From contig JACQAF010000009.1 in assembly GCA_016195145.1 (NCBI GenBank), positions 1 to 21,016 on the forward strand: 21,016 nucleotides of DNA. Direction: 5' to 3'. The stretch's first letter is position 1. Every line of letters starts with the position of its first letter. The notes under the pieces are model-generated. The model worked only from the letters and a program-made list of their open reading frames with translations, ran no database searches and was not told where the DNA came from. This document shows, piece by piece, positions 1 through 7,706 of this stretch. The position numbers and the translations under genes are program-made. The stretch is from Rhodospirillales bacterium. GTDB lineage: Bacteria; Pseudomonadota; Alphaproteobacteria; CACIAM-22H2.

Positions 1-431
1 GAAAAAATTAGCAAGAGAATTCCTATCCATCCGTTAATCGTGAAAAACGCCGTATTGATGCGGCCCAAATCACCTTCCGAAACAAGCCGGTGTTCGAAAA
101 AAAGCAGTAAACTGCAAACCGCTACGCCTACCCAATAGATGAATCCCAACCCGACAATAATCCCAAAAAGCGACAAAAAAGCTACCGTTCCAACATGGCA
201 AAAAGCCGAGATTTTAAGAGTCATTTTTTCGCCGAATTGCACGGGCACGGAATGAAGGCCGTTTGACCGGTCAAACCCCACATCCTGCAGACTATAAATC
301 ATGTCAAAACCAGCGACCCATAATAACACAGCCAGTGACAATAAAACCGGCTTCCAAGAAAATACGCCTGTAACGGCCGCCCCTTGTCGCAAGCAGCCCG
401 GCGGCAGCCCTTTTACAGCGCAATTTGGCAC
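1..431 (-). pseudogene. UbiA-family prenyltransferase (MqnP/UbiA-like), 5'-truncated remnant, also cut by window edge
   Basis: The minus-strand frame is open from position 431 to the window edge and encodes the middle to C-terminal part of a membrane prenyltransferase. It carries the second Asp-rich motif, FDMIYSLQDVGFDRSNGLHS, followed by VPVQFGEK and two hydrophobic stretches. Family members attach a polyprenyl chain to an aromatic acid in ubiquinone or menaquinone biosynthesis. An in-frame TGA lies at 432-434, just upstream of the AAVTG segment. About half of a normal protein of roughly 290 residues, including the first Asp-rich motif, is therefore missing on the 5' side. No start with a ribosome binding site is visible, only a GTG at 429-431. 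Codons are visibly AT-richer than in the genes that follow. It could be a degraded foreign gene or an assembly join. The family call is firm; the exact substrate is not. Confidence 0.75.
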
Positions 432-502
432 TCAATCGTCACAGCCCGACCAGATCGTTCGGCCGGTTCGCAAGCCGTTAACTAATCATAACAATATTTT
501 TG

Positions 503-531
503 TTGCATCATTGATGCGACTTTACCATACT
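503..531 (+). promoter_or_regulatory. Candidate promoter with palindromic operator upstream of the acyl-CoA dehydrogenase
   Basis: TTGCAT at 503-508 and CATACT at 526-531 are 17 bp apart, a plausible -35/-10 pair. The -35 overlaps the palindrome GCATCA-T-TGATGC at 505-517, a typical place for a repressor to bind. The block is AT-rich in otherwise GC-rich DNA. Pattern-based only. Confidence 0.4.
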
Positions 532-554
532 GGCTACATGGGCGTTCGCCTTAA

Positions 555-588
555 TCGTCGCGACAAGCGACGAGGCCCTGCAAGGGCC
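555..588 (+). promoter_or_regulatory. Two adjacent hairpins in the acyl-CoA dehydrogenase 5' leader
   Basis: TCGTCGC (555-561) pairs with GCGACGA (567-573) around a GACAA loop. GGCCCT (574-579) pairs with AGGGCC (583-588) around GCA. The two stems abut, and the GGGGAGG ribosome binding site of the gene at 611 follows about 11 bases later. They may protect the mRNA or modulate translation; neither has a U-tract, so they are not intrinsic terminators. Confidence 0.45.
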
Positions 589-610
589 AGGAAAAACAGG
601 GGAGGAAAAC

Positions 611-1915
611 ATGGCTATCGATTTCGAGCTAACAGCCGAACAGAAGAAGCTGAAATACCACATTCGCGAGTTTGCTCGAGAGGTCGTCAAACCGTGCACC
701 GAAAAGGGCGATCGGGAGACGGACCCTCAAAAGTCCTTCACGGCGATGAAGCCCGCATTCGTCGAGGCATACAAAATGGGCTTACCTATAAGCTTCCTGC
801 CGAAAAAGTACGGCGGCGGCGGAGTCTCCAACGTCGACTTCATGATCGCGGCCGAAGAGCTGTGTGCCGTCGACCCGGGCTTTCCGACGATCGTGCTTGT
901 GAACGGTTTGGCGCTCATGCCGCTGACTTGGTTCGGATCCGAGAAGCAGCGGGAAAAGTGGATCGGACAGGCGACCAGCAACAAGACGCACGACTATCTG
1001 GCCGGCTGGGTCGTCAGCGAACGCGGCGGAACGGCTAACTTCGACCATCCAAGTCCAAATGCCGGCATTCAGGTCGTAGCGGATTATGACAAAGCAAACG
1101 GCGAGTACATTCTCAACGGCGAGAAGCATTGGCCGTGCAATGCTGGCGGATGGGACCTGAAAGGCGCGGACACAAACCTCTGTATCGTACGTACGGACCG
1201 AACCAAGGGCGGCAAGGAAGGTCTCAGCGCGATACTCGTCGATCGTGGTACTCCTGGCATCACCTATGAGGTGATCGACAAGATCGGCCACCGGACCTGT
1301 CAGAACGTGACGATGACGTTCAAGAACGCCCGCGTGCCTGAAGAGAATCTGTTCGCCAAAGGCAACGGCGATATGCTGATCAACCGTAACTTCACCTGGT
1401 CGGGGCCCGTTGCCAGCATCGCGGCGGTCGGCGTCGCCCGGGGCGCCTACGAGTTCGCACTCAATTGGGCGAAGACATTCACAGGCGGCGGAACCTCGCC
1501 GATCATTAACTTCCAAGCTGTTGGAAACCTCCTTGCCGAGATTGCCGCCAAGATCGAAGCGGGTCGCTACATGTGCTGGAAGGGCGCCCACTACATGGAT
1601 AAGCATGACAGTGAAGGGCAGGCGCTCGGAGGAATGAACAAGACCTTCTGCGGCGATCTCATGCAGAGCGTCGTGTTCGACTGCATGCGCGTCGTCGGCG
1701 TCAACGCCATCGACAAGAAATTTCCGATGGAACGCTTCTACCGTGAGTCGCTCGTCTTCCCGCTGTATGACGCCGGCAACCTGGCGATGCAGAGACGCAA
1801 GATCTGGGGCGTGATGGCGGACAACGCCTTCACCGTCGACAAGTTCGTCGACGGCGATGCGTTCCCCTTCAAGAAATCCATGGAAGGATACGGAGTCGTG
1901 AGCGAGCCAGCCTAA
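611..1915 (+). CDS. Acyl-CoA dehydrogenase family flavoprotein with Asp in the catalytic-base position
   Basis: This 434-residue protein is colinear with FAD-dependent acyl-CoA dehydrogenases, which form an alpha,beta double bond in an acyl-CoA and pass electrons to ETF. The N-terminal helical domain begins FELTAEQ. The middle beta domain contains VVSERGG (134-140), where most relatives have a TEP/SEP-GSD motif. The C-terminal helical domain holds RVVGVNA and FYRESLVFPLYDAGN (376-390). The usual YEGT motif supplies the catalytic Glu; here it reads Y386-D387-A-G-N. Asp may therefore act as base, or the enzyme may have diverged in function. Start chosen from GGGGAGGAAAAC just before ATG. It precedes coxSLM by 139 bases on the same strand, so the two may share a catabolic pathway for an aromatic or alicyclic acyl-CoA. 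The substrate is unknown. Confidence 0.85.
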   Translation: MAIDFELTAEQKKLKYHIREFAREVVKPCTEKGDRETDPQKSFTAMKPAFVEAYKMGLPISFLPKKYGGGGVSNVDFMIAAEELCAVDPGFPTIVLVNGLALMPLTWFGSEKQREKWIGQATSNKTHDYLAGWVVSERGGTANFDHPSPNAGIQVVADYDKANGEYILNGEKHWPCNAGGWDLKGADTNLCIVRTDRTKGGKEGLSAILVDRGTPGITYEVIDKIGHRTCQNVTMTFKNARVPEENLFAKGNGDMLINRNFTWSGPVASIAAVGVARGAYEFALNWAKTFTGGGTSPIINFQAVGNLLAEIAAKIEAGRYMCWKGAHYMDKHDSEGQALGGMNKTFCGDLMQSVVFDCMRVVGVNAIDKKFPMERFYRESLVFPLYDAGNLAMQRRKIWGVMADNAFTVDKFVDGDAFPFKKSMEGYGVVSEPA

Positions 1916-2054
1916 CCCGAGAAGCGCGGATTCCAACAATTGTGGCCGGGCATTTTGGAGCGAAGTCGGCCATCGATTCTGATCGAGGCCGGCCGGTCCA
2001 ACCGGCCGCCCGCGGTGACGGTATCGGCCGTCGCCTGACCCTCGGAGGATCCTA

Positions 2055-2537
2055 ATGCTCACCGTATCCATGACAGTGAACGGCATAGCGGTTTCGGCCG
2101 ATGTCGAAGCGCGCACGTTGCTCGTTCAGTTTCTACGCGAAAAACTCGGATTGACCGGCACCCATATCGGCTGCGACACCAGCCAATGCGGCGCCTGCGT
2201 CGTTCACCTCAATGGCAAGTCGGTGAAATCCTGCACCACGCTGGCGGTGCAAGCGAATGGCGCCGCCGTCACCACGATCGAAGGCTTGGCCGCTGCCGAC
2301 GGCACATTGCATCCGATGCAGGAGGCTTTCCGCGACAATCATGGCCTGCAATGCGGCTTCTGCACACCTGGCATGGTGATGAGCGCCATCGATCTGGCGC
2401 AGAGCCATGCCGATCTCAGCGAGGCGGAAATCCGCGAGGGGCTGGAGGGTAACATGTGCCGTTGCACCGGCTATCACAACATCGTCAAGGCCGTTAAGGC
2501 CGGCGCTCAGGCGATGACCGCGGCGATGAGGAGATAA
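2055..2537 (+). CDS. coxS: Molybdenum hydroxylase small subunit, two [2Fe-2S] clusters (CoxS/CutS-type)
   Basis: This 160-residue iron-sulfur subunit belongs to the xanthine oxidase/CO dehydrogenase family and relays electrons from the molybdenum site to the FAD of the medium subunit. The plant-ferredoxin-like cluster ligands are Cys40, Cys45, Cys48 and Cys60 (GCDTSQCGAC). The second cluster ligands are Cys100, Cys103, Cys135 and Cys137 (QCGFC and CRC). Length and spacing match the family. GGAGG lies six bases before this ATG, better placed than for the internal ATG at 2070. It is first in the order S-L-M, the arrangement usual for form II enzymes (form I is normally M-S-L), and its stop is three bases from the coxL start. 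The symbol denotes the family, not proven CO oxidation. Confidence 0.9.
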   Translation: MLTVSMTVNGIAVSADVEARTLLVQFLREKLGLTGTHIGCDTSQCGACVVHLNGKSVKSCTTLAVQANGAAVTTIEGLAAADGTLHPMQEAFRDNHGLQCGFCTPGMVMSAIDLAQSHADLSEAEIREGLEGNMCRCTGYHNIVKAVKAGAQAMTAAMRR

Positions 2538-2540
2538 GCC

Positions 2541-4916
2541 ATGGCTGATTCCGGAATCGGCGCTTCCGTAAAGCGCAAAGAAGATTTTCGCTTTCTGACC
2601 GGCCGCGGCACCTATATCGACGACATCAACCGCCCCGGTCAAACCTGCGCCTACATCCTTCGCTCGCCCCACGCCCATGCGGATATCGTCAAGATCGACG
2701 TCGCCAAGGCGAAGGTGGCGCCGGGCGTCATCACGGTGTTGACTGGCGCCGACTACGACAAGGGCGGCGTGCCCTGCGGCTGGCAGATCCACAGCAAAGA
2801 CGGCTCGCCGATGATCGAGCCGCCGCATTTCCCGCTCTGCAAGGACAAGGTGCGCCACGTCGGCGATCAAGTCGCCCTGATCGTCGCCGAGACCTACGCC
2901 CTGGCCAAGGACGCGGCGGAATTGATTGACGTCACGTATAAGGAGCAAAAGCCGATCGTCTCGACCGGCGACGCCGACAAGCCCGGCGTAGCCCAGGTCT
3001 GGGCCGCGGCCAAGAACAACACCTGCTACGATTGGCATATCGGCGACAAGGCGGCGGCCGATGCGGCTTTCGGCAAGGCGGCGCATGTCACCAAGATCGA
3101 CCTGGTCAATCAACGCCTGATCCCCAACGCGATGGAGCCGCGCGCGGCGATCGGCGATTTCGACCGGGCGACCGGCGATTACACGCTCTACACCACCAGC
3201 CAGAATCCGCATGTCATCCGCCTGCTGATGGGCGCCTTTGTGCTGCAGATCCCAGAATCGAAGCTGCGCGTCGTCGCCCCCGATGTGGGCGGCGGCTTCG
3301 GCTCGAAGATCTTCCATTACAGCGAAGAGGCCCTGGTCACCTGGGCGGCCGGCAAGATCCAGCGGCCGATCAAATGGACCGCGGAGCGCAGCGAATCCTT
3401 CATGACCGACGCCCATGGCCGCGATCATGTGAGCCACGCGGAACTGGCGCTCGACAAGGACGGCAAGTTCCTGGGCCTGCGGGTCAGCACCAAGGCCAAT
3501 ATGGGCGCCTATCTCTCGACCTTCGCGCCCTGCGTACCGACCTATCTCTACGCGACCCTGCTGGCAGGCGTTTACACGACGCCGGCGATCTATGCCGAGG
3601 TGAAGGCGGTCTTCACCCATACCGTGCCGGTGGACGCCTATCGCGGCGCCGGCCGGCCGGAGGCGACCTATCTGCTGGAACGCTTGGTCGAGAAAGCGGC
3701 GCGCGAGACCGGCATCGACCGGGTCGAGCTCCGCCGCAAGAACTTCATCCCGACCAACGCCTTCCCCTATCAGACGCCGGTCGCCCTGCAATATGACAGC
3801 GGCGATTATTTCTCGACCTTGGACATGGCGCTGAAGGCATCCGACTGGGCCGGCATCGAAACCCGCAGGGCCGAGGCGAAGAAGCACGGCAAGCTGCGCG
3901 GCATCGGCATCTCGACCTATCTCGAAGCCTGCGGCATCGCGCCGTCGGCGGTGGTGGGCAGCCTCGGCGCCCGCGCCGGCCTCTACGAGACCGGCTCGAT
4001 CCGCGTCCACCCGACGGGCTCGGTCACGGTCTTCACCGGCACCCACAGCCACGGCCAGGGTCACGAGACGACCTTCGCCCAGCTCGTGTCGGACGGCCTC
4101 GGCATTCCGATCGAGAGCATCGAGGTCTCCCACGGCGACACCAACAAAATCCCCTTCGGCATGGGAACCTATGGCTCGCGCTCGCTGGCGGTCGGCGGCT
4201 CGGCGATCGTCAAGGCGATGGACAAGATCGTCAAAAAGGCAACGCGCATCGCCGCCCATCTGATGGAAGCCTCGGTTGCCGATGTCGAGTTCAAGAACGG
4301 GACGTTCACGGTGGCGGGCACGGACAAGTCCAAGACCTTCGGCGAAGTGGCGTTGACGGCCTATGTGCCGCACAACTACCCGATCACCGAGCTGGAACCG
4401 GGCCTGGAGGAGACGGCGTTCTACGATCCGCTGAACTTCACCTATCCCGGCGGCTGCCACATCTGCGAGGTGGAGATCGATCCCGATACCGGCGTCACCA
4501 AGGTGGTGAACTTCACCGCGGTGGACGATGTCGGCCGGGTGATCAACCCGATGATTGTCGAGGGCCAGGTCCATGGCGGCGTCACCCAGGGCATCGGCCA
4601 GGCGCTGCTAGAGGCCTGCGCCTATGACAAGGATAGCGGCCAGCTTCTGACCGGTTCCTACATGGACTACACCATGCCGCGCGCGGATGACCTGCCGAAC
4701 TTCAAGGTGGCAACGCATGCGACCATGTGCACGCACAATCCGCTGGGCTCGAAGGGCGTCGGCGAAGTGGGCGCCATCGGCTCGCCGCCGGCGGTGATCA
4801 ATGCCGTGCTCGACGCCCTTGCGCCGCTCGGCGTGCAGGACATCTCGATGCCAGCGACGCCGCTCAAGGTCTGGCAGGCGATCCAGGCCGGTTCCGGCAG
4901 AATGGCCGCCGAATAA
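2541..4916 (+). CDS. coxL: Molybdenum hydroxylase large subunit, form II CoxL-like (AYRGAGR loop)
   Basis: This 791-residue catalytic subunit should bind the molybdopterin cytosine dinucleotide cofactor. Visible family motifs are QNPHV (221-225), GGGFGSK (250-256), GQGHETT, a GSR segment, and near the C-terminus KGVGEVGAIGSPP, whose Glu is the general base in the family. The loop AYRGAGR (366-372) replaces the AYxCSFR loop that defines true form I aerobic CO dehydrogenase and carries its Mo-Cu-bound cysteine. It is therefore a form II enzyme, for which CO oxidation is disputed; hydroxylation of an aromatic, heterocyclic or aldehyde substrate is as likely. AGGAG precedes the ATG by seven bases. 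It is translationally close to coxS and coxM, and no accessory cox genes (D, E, F, G) follow in this window. Confidence 0.92.
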   Translation: MADSGIGASVKRKEDFRFLTGRGTYIDDINRPGQTCAYILRSPHAHADIVKIDVAKAKVAPGVITVLTGADYDKGGVPCGWQIHSKDGSPMIEPPHFPLCKDKVRHVGDQVALIVAETYALAKDAAELIDVTYKEQKPIVSTGDADKPGVAQVWAAAKNNTCYDWHIGDKAAADAAFGKAAHVTKIDLVNQRLIPNAMEPRAAIGDFDRATGDYTLYTTSQNPHVIRLLMGAFVLQIPESKLRVVAPDVGGGFGSKIFHYSEEALVTWAAGKIQRPIKWTAERSESFMTDAHGRDHVSHAELALDKDGKFLGLRVSTKANMGAYLSTFAPCVPTYLYATLLAGVYTTPAIYAEVKAVFTHTVPVDAYRGAGRPEATYLLERLVEKAARETGIDRVELRRKNFIPTNAFPYQTPVALQYDSGDYFSTLDMALKASDWAGIETRRAEAKKHGKLRGIGISTYLEACGIAPSAVVGSLGARAGLYETGSIRVHPTGSVTVFTGTHSHGQGHETTFAQLVSDGLGIPIESIEVSHGDTNKIPFGMGTYGSRSLAVGGSAIVKAMDKIVKKATRIAAHLMEASVADVEFKNGTFTVAGTDKSKTFGEVALTAYVPHNYPITELEPGLEETAFYDPLNFTYPGGCHICEVEIDPDTGVTKVVNFTAVDDVGRVINPMIVEGQVHGGVTQGIGQALLEACAYDKDSGQLLTGSYMDYTMPRADDLPNFKVATHATMCTHNPLGSKGVGEVGAIGSPPAVINAVLDALAPLGVQDISMPATPLKVWQAIQAGSGRMAAE

Positions 4917-4934
4917 GGCCGAGGGAGGAACGAC

Positions 4935-5729
4935 ATGTACGATTTCGGATATCACCGGCCGGACACGGCGGCGGATGCCGCGTCATTGCTGACCAAGAAT
5001 GGCGAAGCGAAAGTCGTGGCCGGGGGCATGACGCTGATCCCCACGCTGAAGCAACGGCTGGCGCAGCCCAGCGATCTGGTGGATCTGGGCGGCGCCGCCG
5101 ATCTCAAGGGCATCAAGATCGAAGGCGGCGGCATCACCATCGGCGCCATGACAACCCACGCCGAGGTCGCCCGTTCGGGCGACGTGCAGAAGACCATCCT
5201 GGCGCTGGCGGTCCTCGCCGGCGGGATCGGCGATCCGCAGGTGCGCAATCGCGGCACCATCGGCGGTTCGGTCGCCAACAGCGATCCCGGCGCCGATTAT
5301 CCAGCGGCGGTGCTCGGCCTCGGCGCCAAGATCCGCACCAACAAGCGCGAGATCGCGGCCGACAACTTCTTCAAGGGCATGTTCGAGACGGCGTTGCAGG
5401 ATGGGGAGATCATCACCGCCATCCATTTCCCGAAGCCGGAAAAGGCGGGCTATTGCAAGCACCCGAACCCGGCCTCGCGCTATGCCATCGTCGGCGTGCT
5501 GGTGGCCAAGACCGCCAGCGGAGTGCGCGTGGCGGTGACGGGCGCCGGCCCATGCGCCTTCCGTTCCAAGGAGCTGGAAGTGGCGCTCGGCGGCAGTTTC
5601 TCCGCCGATGCGGCCAAAGGCGCCAAGATCAAGTCGGACGGCCTCAACAACGACCTGCACGCCACGGCGGCTTATCGTGCGCATCTGGTCTCGGTGATGG
5701 CGGCTCGGGCCGTCGCCGCGGCTGGCTGA
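4935..5729 (+). CDS. coxM: Molybdenum hydroxylase medium subunit, FAD-binding (CoxM/CutM-type)
   Basis: This 264-residue flavoprotein is the last gene of the S-L-M operon and takes electrons from the iron-sulfur subunit. It shows both FAD-binding signatures of the family: AGGMTLIP at 29-36, and TIGGSVANSDPGADYPA from 108. The C-terminal part matches the CO dehydrogenase flavoprotein C-terminal domain, although it ends slightly early with an Ala-rich tail (VMAARAVAAAG). The start is supported by GGGAGGA about seven bases before the ATG and by the 18-base gap from coxL. Immediately downstream the plus strand carries no further gene, only the antisense hydrolase remnant; the next strong plus-strand terminator is at 6333-6369. 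Confidence 0.9.
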   Translation: MYDFGYHRPDTAADAASLLTKNGEAKVVAGGMTLIPTLKQRLAQPSDLVDLGGAADLKGIKIEGGGITIGAMTTHAEVARSGDVQKTILALAVLAGGIGDPQVRNRGTIGGSVANSDPGADYPAAVLGLGAKIRTNKREIAADNFFKGMFETALQDGEIITAIHFPKPEKAGYCKHPNPASRYAIVGVLVAKTASGVRVAVTGAGPCAFRSKELEVALGGSFSADAAKGAKIKSDGLNNDLHATAAYRAHLVSVMAARAVAAAG

Positions 5730-5754
5730 CGCGACGTTTCGATACCTTACAAGG

Positions 5755-6198
5755 TTATCGGGGCGGCGCGGGCGACAGCAGGCGGGAATCGGTGGGCGCC
5801 CGCGTCGGGTCGTCGAGAAAGACCGCCGCCAGCCGGTCGGGGCATGGCTCGTTGCCAAGCAAATCGTGGCCGATGCTCAGGAATTCAAAGAAATGGCTGT
5901 TCACGAGACCGGTCGCGGTCTGGCACCCATAGGCGGGCGGGGTGATCGGATCGAAGGTCCCGGCAAGGATGAGCGCCGGCACCGCCGATCGCACCAATTG
6001 CTTCTCGGCCGGATCGGCGCCAGGGACTGGCCAAGTCGCGCAGGCCGCGAAGGGTGGCAGGCTGTCCGCCAGCGACCGCAGGAGCGGATAGGCCCGATAA
6101 TTACCGAGCGCGGCACCGGGATCAGCAAAAGGCATTTCCTCCGCACAATCGATGGCGAAATGGATACAGATCGAGGATGCCGCGTCGAGAAAGTGGAC
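5755..6198 (-). pseudogene. C-terminal remnant of an alpha/beta hydrolase (TAP-like/tripeptidyl aminopeptidase type)
   Basis: The minus frame is open from 6198 to a stop at 5755 and encodes about 147 residues. They match the C-terminal portion of TAP-like serine hydrolases, which are normally about 450-500 residues. Seen are AIDCAEEMPF, PALILAGTFDPITPP (with the triad Asp), GHDLLGNEPCP (with the triad His), and a FLDDP tail. An in-frame TAG at 6199-6201 closes the frame upstream, and the next DNA is the hairpin array beginning at 6219. The N-terminal part with the nucleophile Ser is absent, so this cannot be a working hydrolase. An internal ATG at 6133-6135 exists but would start far inside the fold. 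The remnant lies antisense to and downstream of coxM. Confidence 0.75.
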
Positions 6199-6218
6199 CT
6201 ATGCAGCCGCTTGAAAGA

Positions 6219-6342
6219 GCAATTTGAGATGGTTGCGTGCCCCCGCAACCATCTCAAATTGCGAGACCAAGTCTCGCACCTGCCCAGATCGCAAGTTCAG
6301 ATGGTTGCCTGTCCCCGCAACCAGATGAACGGCGCCGTCAAC
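6219..6342 (+). repeat. Array of three hairpins with C-rich loops (possible small RNA or REP-like element)
   Basis: Hairpin 1 has perfect 19-bp arms at 6219-6237 and 6244-6262 around the loop TGCCCC. Hairpin 2 is an 8-bp stem, 6260-6267 with 6271-6278. Hairpin 3 has TGGTTGC (6302-6308) pairing with GCAACCA (6317-6323) around CTGTCCCC, with a further GTTC/GAAC pairing outside a short internal bulge. Hairpins 1 and 3 share the core ATGGTTGC-N-TG-N-CCCCGCAACCA, so they are related copies. The array runs directly into a strong plus-strand terminator at 6333-6369. C-rich loops can pair with Shine-Dalgarno sequences, as in known small RNA classes. A palindromic repeat element is the main alternative. 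No clear promoter was found. Confidence 0.5.
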
Positions 6343-6369
6343 TCAATGAGTTGGCGGCGTTTTTCTTTT
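6333..6369 (+). terminator. Strong Rho-independent terminator
   Basis: CGCCGTCAAC at 6333-6342 pairs with GTTGGCGGCG at 6350-6359 (ten pairs including one G-T), with a seven-base loop. It is followed by TTTTTCTTTT at 6360-6369. Polarity is plus strand. It can end a transcript of the hairpin array, or read-through from coxSLM. Confidence 0.85.
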
Positions 6370-6508
6370 GCGGGCCAAGCGCCGTCCGCGCACCCCGCCG
6401 GCATAGTTTGACAATGAACAAAGATAGGGAAGCGGGTATATTGACATAGCGGGAGTGCTCACCGTCGCCAGCGCATCTGATGGCTTGGGCAGCCCGAGGG
6501 AGGATGAG

Positions 6509-6622
6509 ATGGCGCGAGCTGAGGATATCCTCGATAGCACCGGGAAGCTGGATGCATCCGCGTTGTTGCGGTTCTTGGTTACGGAAAAATTCCCCCGGTT
6601 GGCGCTGACCTCCCATCGTTAG
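6509..6622 (+). pseudogene. Truncated duplicate of the 5' end of the cysH-like gene at 9587
   Basis: A 37-codon frame starts MARAEDILDSTGKLDASALL and stops at TAG 6620-6622. It matches the first 30 or so residues of the PAPS-reductase-like protein at 9587 almost exactly. A run of 43 identical bases spans 6517-6559 and 9595-9637, including the perfect palindrome GAGGATATCCTC. Similarity extends upstream through the ribosome binding site to a shared GTTTGACAA at about 6406-6414 and 9497-9505, so the leader was duplicated too. Beyond FPR the copies diverge. It could give a short peptide, since the GGGAGGATGAG ribosome binding site is preserved, but a decayed paralogue is the simplest reading. 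Confidence 0.8.
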
Positions 6623-6714
6623 CGGCCCAAAGATAACCGCAGTATGGCACTCAGATGCCGGGAGCGGGGGCCGTCCACACCATCAGGTCACATAGATGAC
6701 AATACTTAGCTTCG

Positions 6715-7605
6715 TCACGCAGTCTTTTTTCCGCGCGCGCCCAATTGCCATTCCAGTTTCACGCCCAGGGTTGCGATGACGATCGCGGCAATTCCGGCCC
6801 ACTGACTGACCTCAAGGACCCGACCGTAGAATAAGTAGTCAAGCAGAACAGCCACAACCGGATAAATAAAGGATAAAATGGCAATCAGAGCCATGGAGAG
6901 CTTTTGGAAAGCGGAATACAGTAGTGCGTACTCGATGCAGGTGTGAAGTACGCCAAGGCCGATCAGGTAATACCAATGGAACCCAGAAGCGGGGACGTCA
7001 CCAAGGTTGGTGAACGGCAACAAGAGGACGGCTCCGACGGAAACCTGAATAAACGCGATAAACTCTGACGGTATCTCTTTGAGCCACTTCGCGAAAACCA
7101 CTGTGAAGGAATAGAGCGTGGTCGCAGCCAATGTCAGCCCTATGCCCAGCATATGGTCTCCGACTAACACATCGGGAATCCCCACGACAGAGATCAACCC
7201 GACAAAGGCGACCAATGTCCAAACAAGCTTGCCGAAATCGAATCGGTCTCGGAAAAAAATCAATCCCAGAAAAAGAATGATGAAGGGGTTGACGTGATAA
7301 ACGATTGTGGCGATTGAGATCGATGTCAGGCTGTAGGCTTTGAAAAGTAACGCCCAGTTATAGACCAGGAAGGCGCCGCCTATGGAAATCACTCTCAGAG
7401 ACCGCATAGTGAAGTATTCGCGTTTGAGCTTGCCGCTGAATATACAAAGGAGTCCGAGCGACAGAGCGCCAAAAACACAACGGTAGAATGCGACATTGAA
7501 GGCAGACTGACCGGATTCCAAAACAAAGACGCCAACGCTGCCAGCAATCGCCATTGCGGCGATCATTTTCAGACTGTTGATCTGTTGGCTATTGTTTTTT
7601 TCCAT
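6715..7605 (-). CDS. EamA-family (DMT superfamily) transporter
   Basis: This 296-residue membrane protein has about ten hydrophobic helices arranged as two EamA repeats, the standard form of drug/metabolite transporters. The first repeat ends near FFRDRFDFGKLVWTLVAFVGLI and the second near FYGRVLEVSQWAGIAAIVIATLGV, both characteristic of EamA proteins. Such proteins usually export amino acids or other small metabolites; no substrate can be read from sequence. Base composition is AT-richer than that of the cox and apr genes, suggesting acquisition by transfer. It is divergent from a LysR-type regulator across about 100 bases, a classic regulator-exporter pair, but that regulator is now truncated. 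The ATG at 7605 has only a weak GGGA site upstream; an internal ATG at residue 14 is a fallback start. Confidence 0.85.
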   Translation of the reverse strand: MEKNNSQQINSLKMIAAMAIAGSVGVFVLESGQSAFNVAFYRCVFGALSLGLLCIFSGKLKREYFTMRSLRVISIGGAFLVYNWALLFKAYSLTSISIATIVYHVNPFIILFLGLIFFRDRFDFGKLVWTLVAFVGLISVVGIPDVLVGDHMLGIGLTLAATTLYSFTVVFAKWLKEIPSEFIAFIQVSVGAVLLLPFTNLGDVPASGFHWYYLIGLGVLHTCIEYALLYSAFQKLSMALIAILSFIYPVVAVLLDYLFYGRVLEVSQWAGIAAIVIATLGVKLEWQLGARGKKTA

Positions 7606-7632
7606 GAGCTACAATTCCCAGACGTATTTCTT

Positions 7633-7660
7633 TTGACAGTAATGCAAAAAACCGTATGTT
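7633..7660 (+). promoter_or_regulatory. Candidate promoter of the lysR fragment, in the lysR/eamA divergent region
   Basis: TTGACA at 7633-7638 and TATGTT at 7655-7660 are 16 bp apart in an AT-rich intergenic region. The AGGA ribosome binding site and the ATG at 7707 follow at suitable distance. Such regions normally also hold LysR binding sites; none was resolved with confidence. Confidence 0.45.
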
Positions 7661-7706
7661 GAAAACGAATTTACTTGATTTTTAAAATCTCAAGAAAGGA
7701 TTTTTG

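Noticed and set aside
1986..2011. GC-rich inverted repeat (CGGCCGG/CCGGCCG) between the acyl-CoA dehydrogenase and coxS as a terminator
   Set aside because: No U-tract follows, and such repeats arise easily in GC-rich DNA.
2133..4574. Very long minus-strand open frame (813 codons) opposite coxS and coxL
   Set aside because: It is antisense to two genes with full domain motifs, its translation is rich in Asp, Arg, Gly and His without any domain, and it reflects GC-rich third-position bias.
2541..4916. Annotation of coxL as a true aerobic CO dehydrogenase
   Set aside because: The active-site loop is AYRGAGR, not AYxCSFR, and the subunit order is S-L-M, so only a form II assignment is supported.
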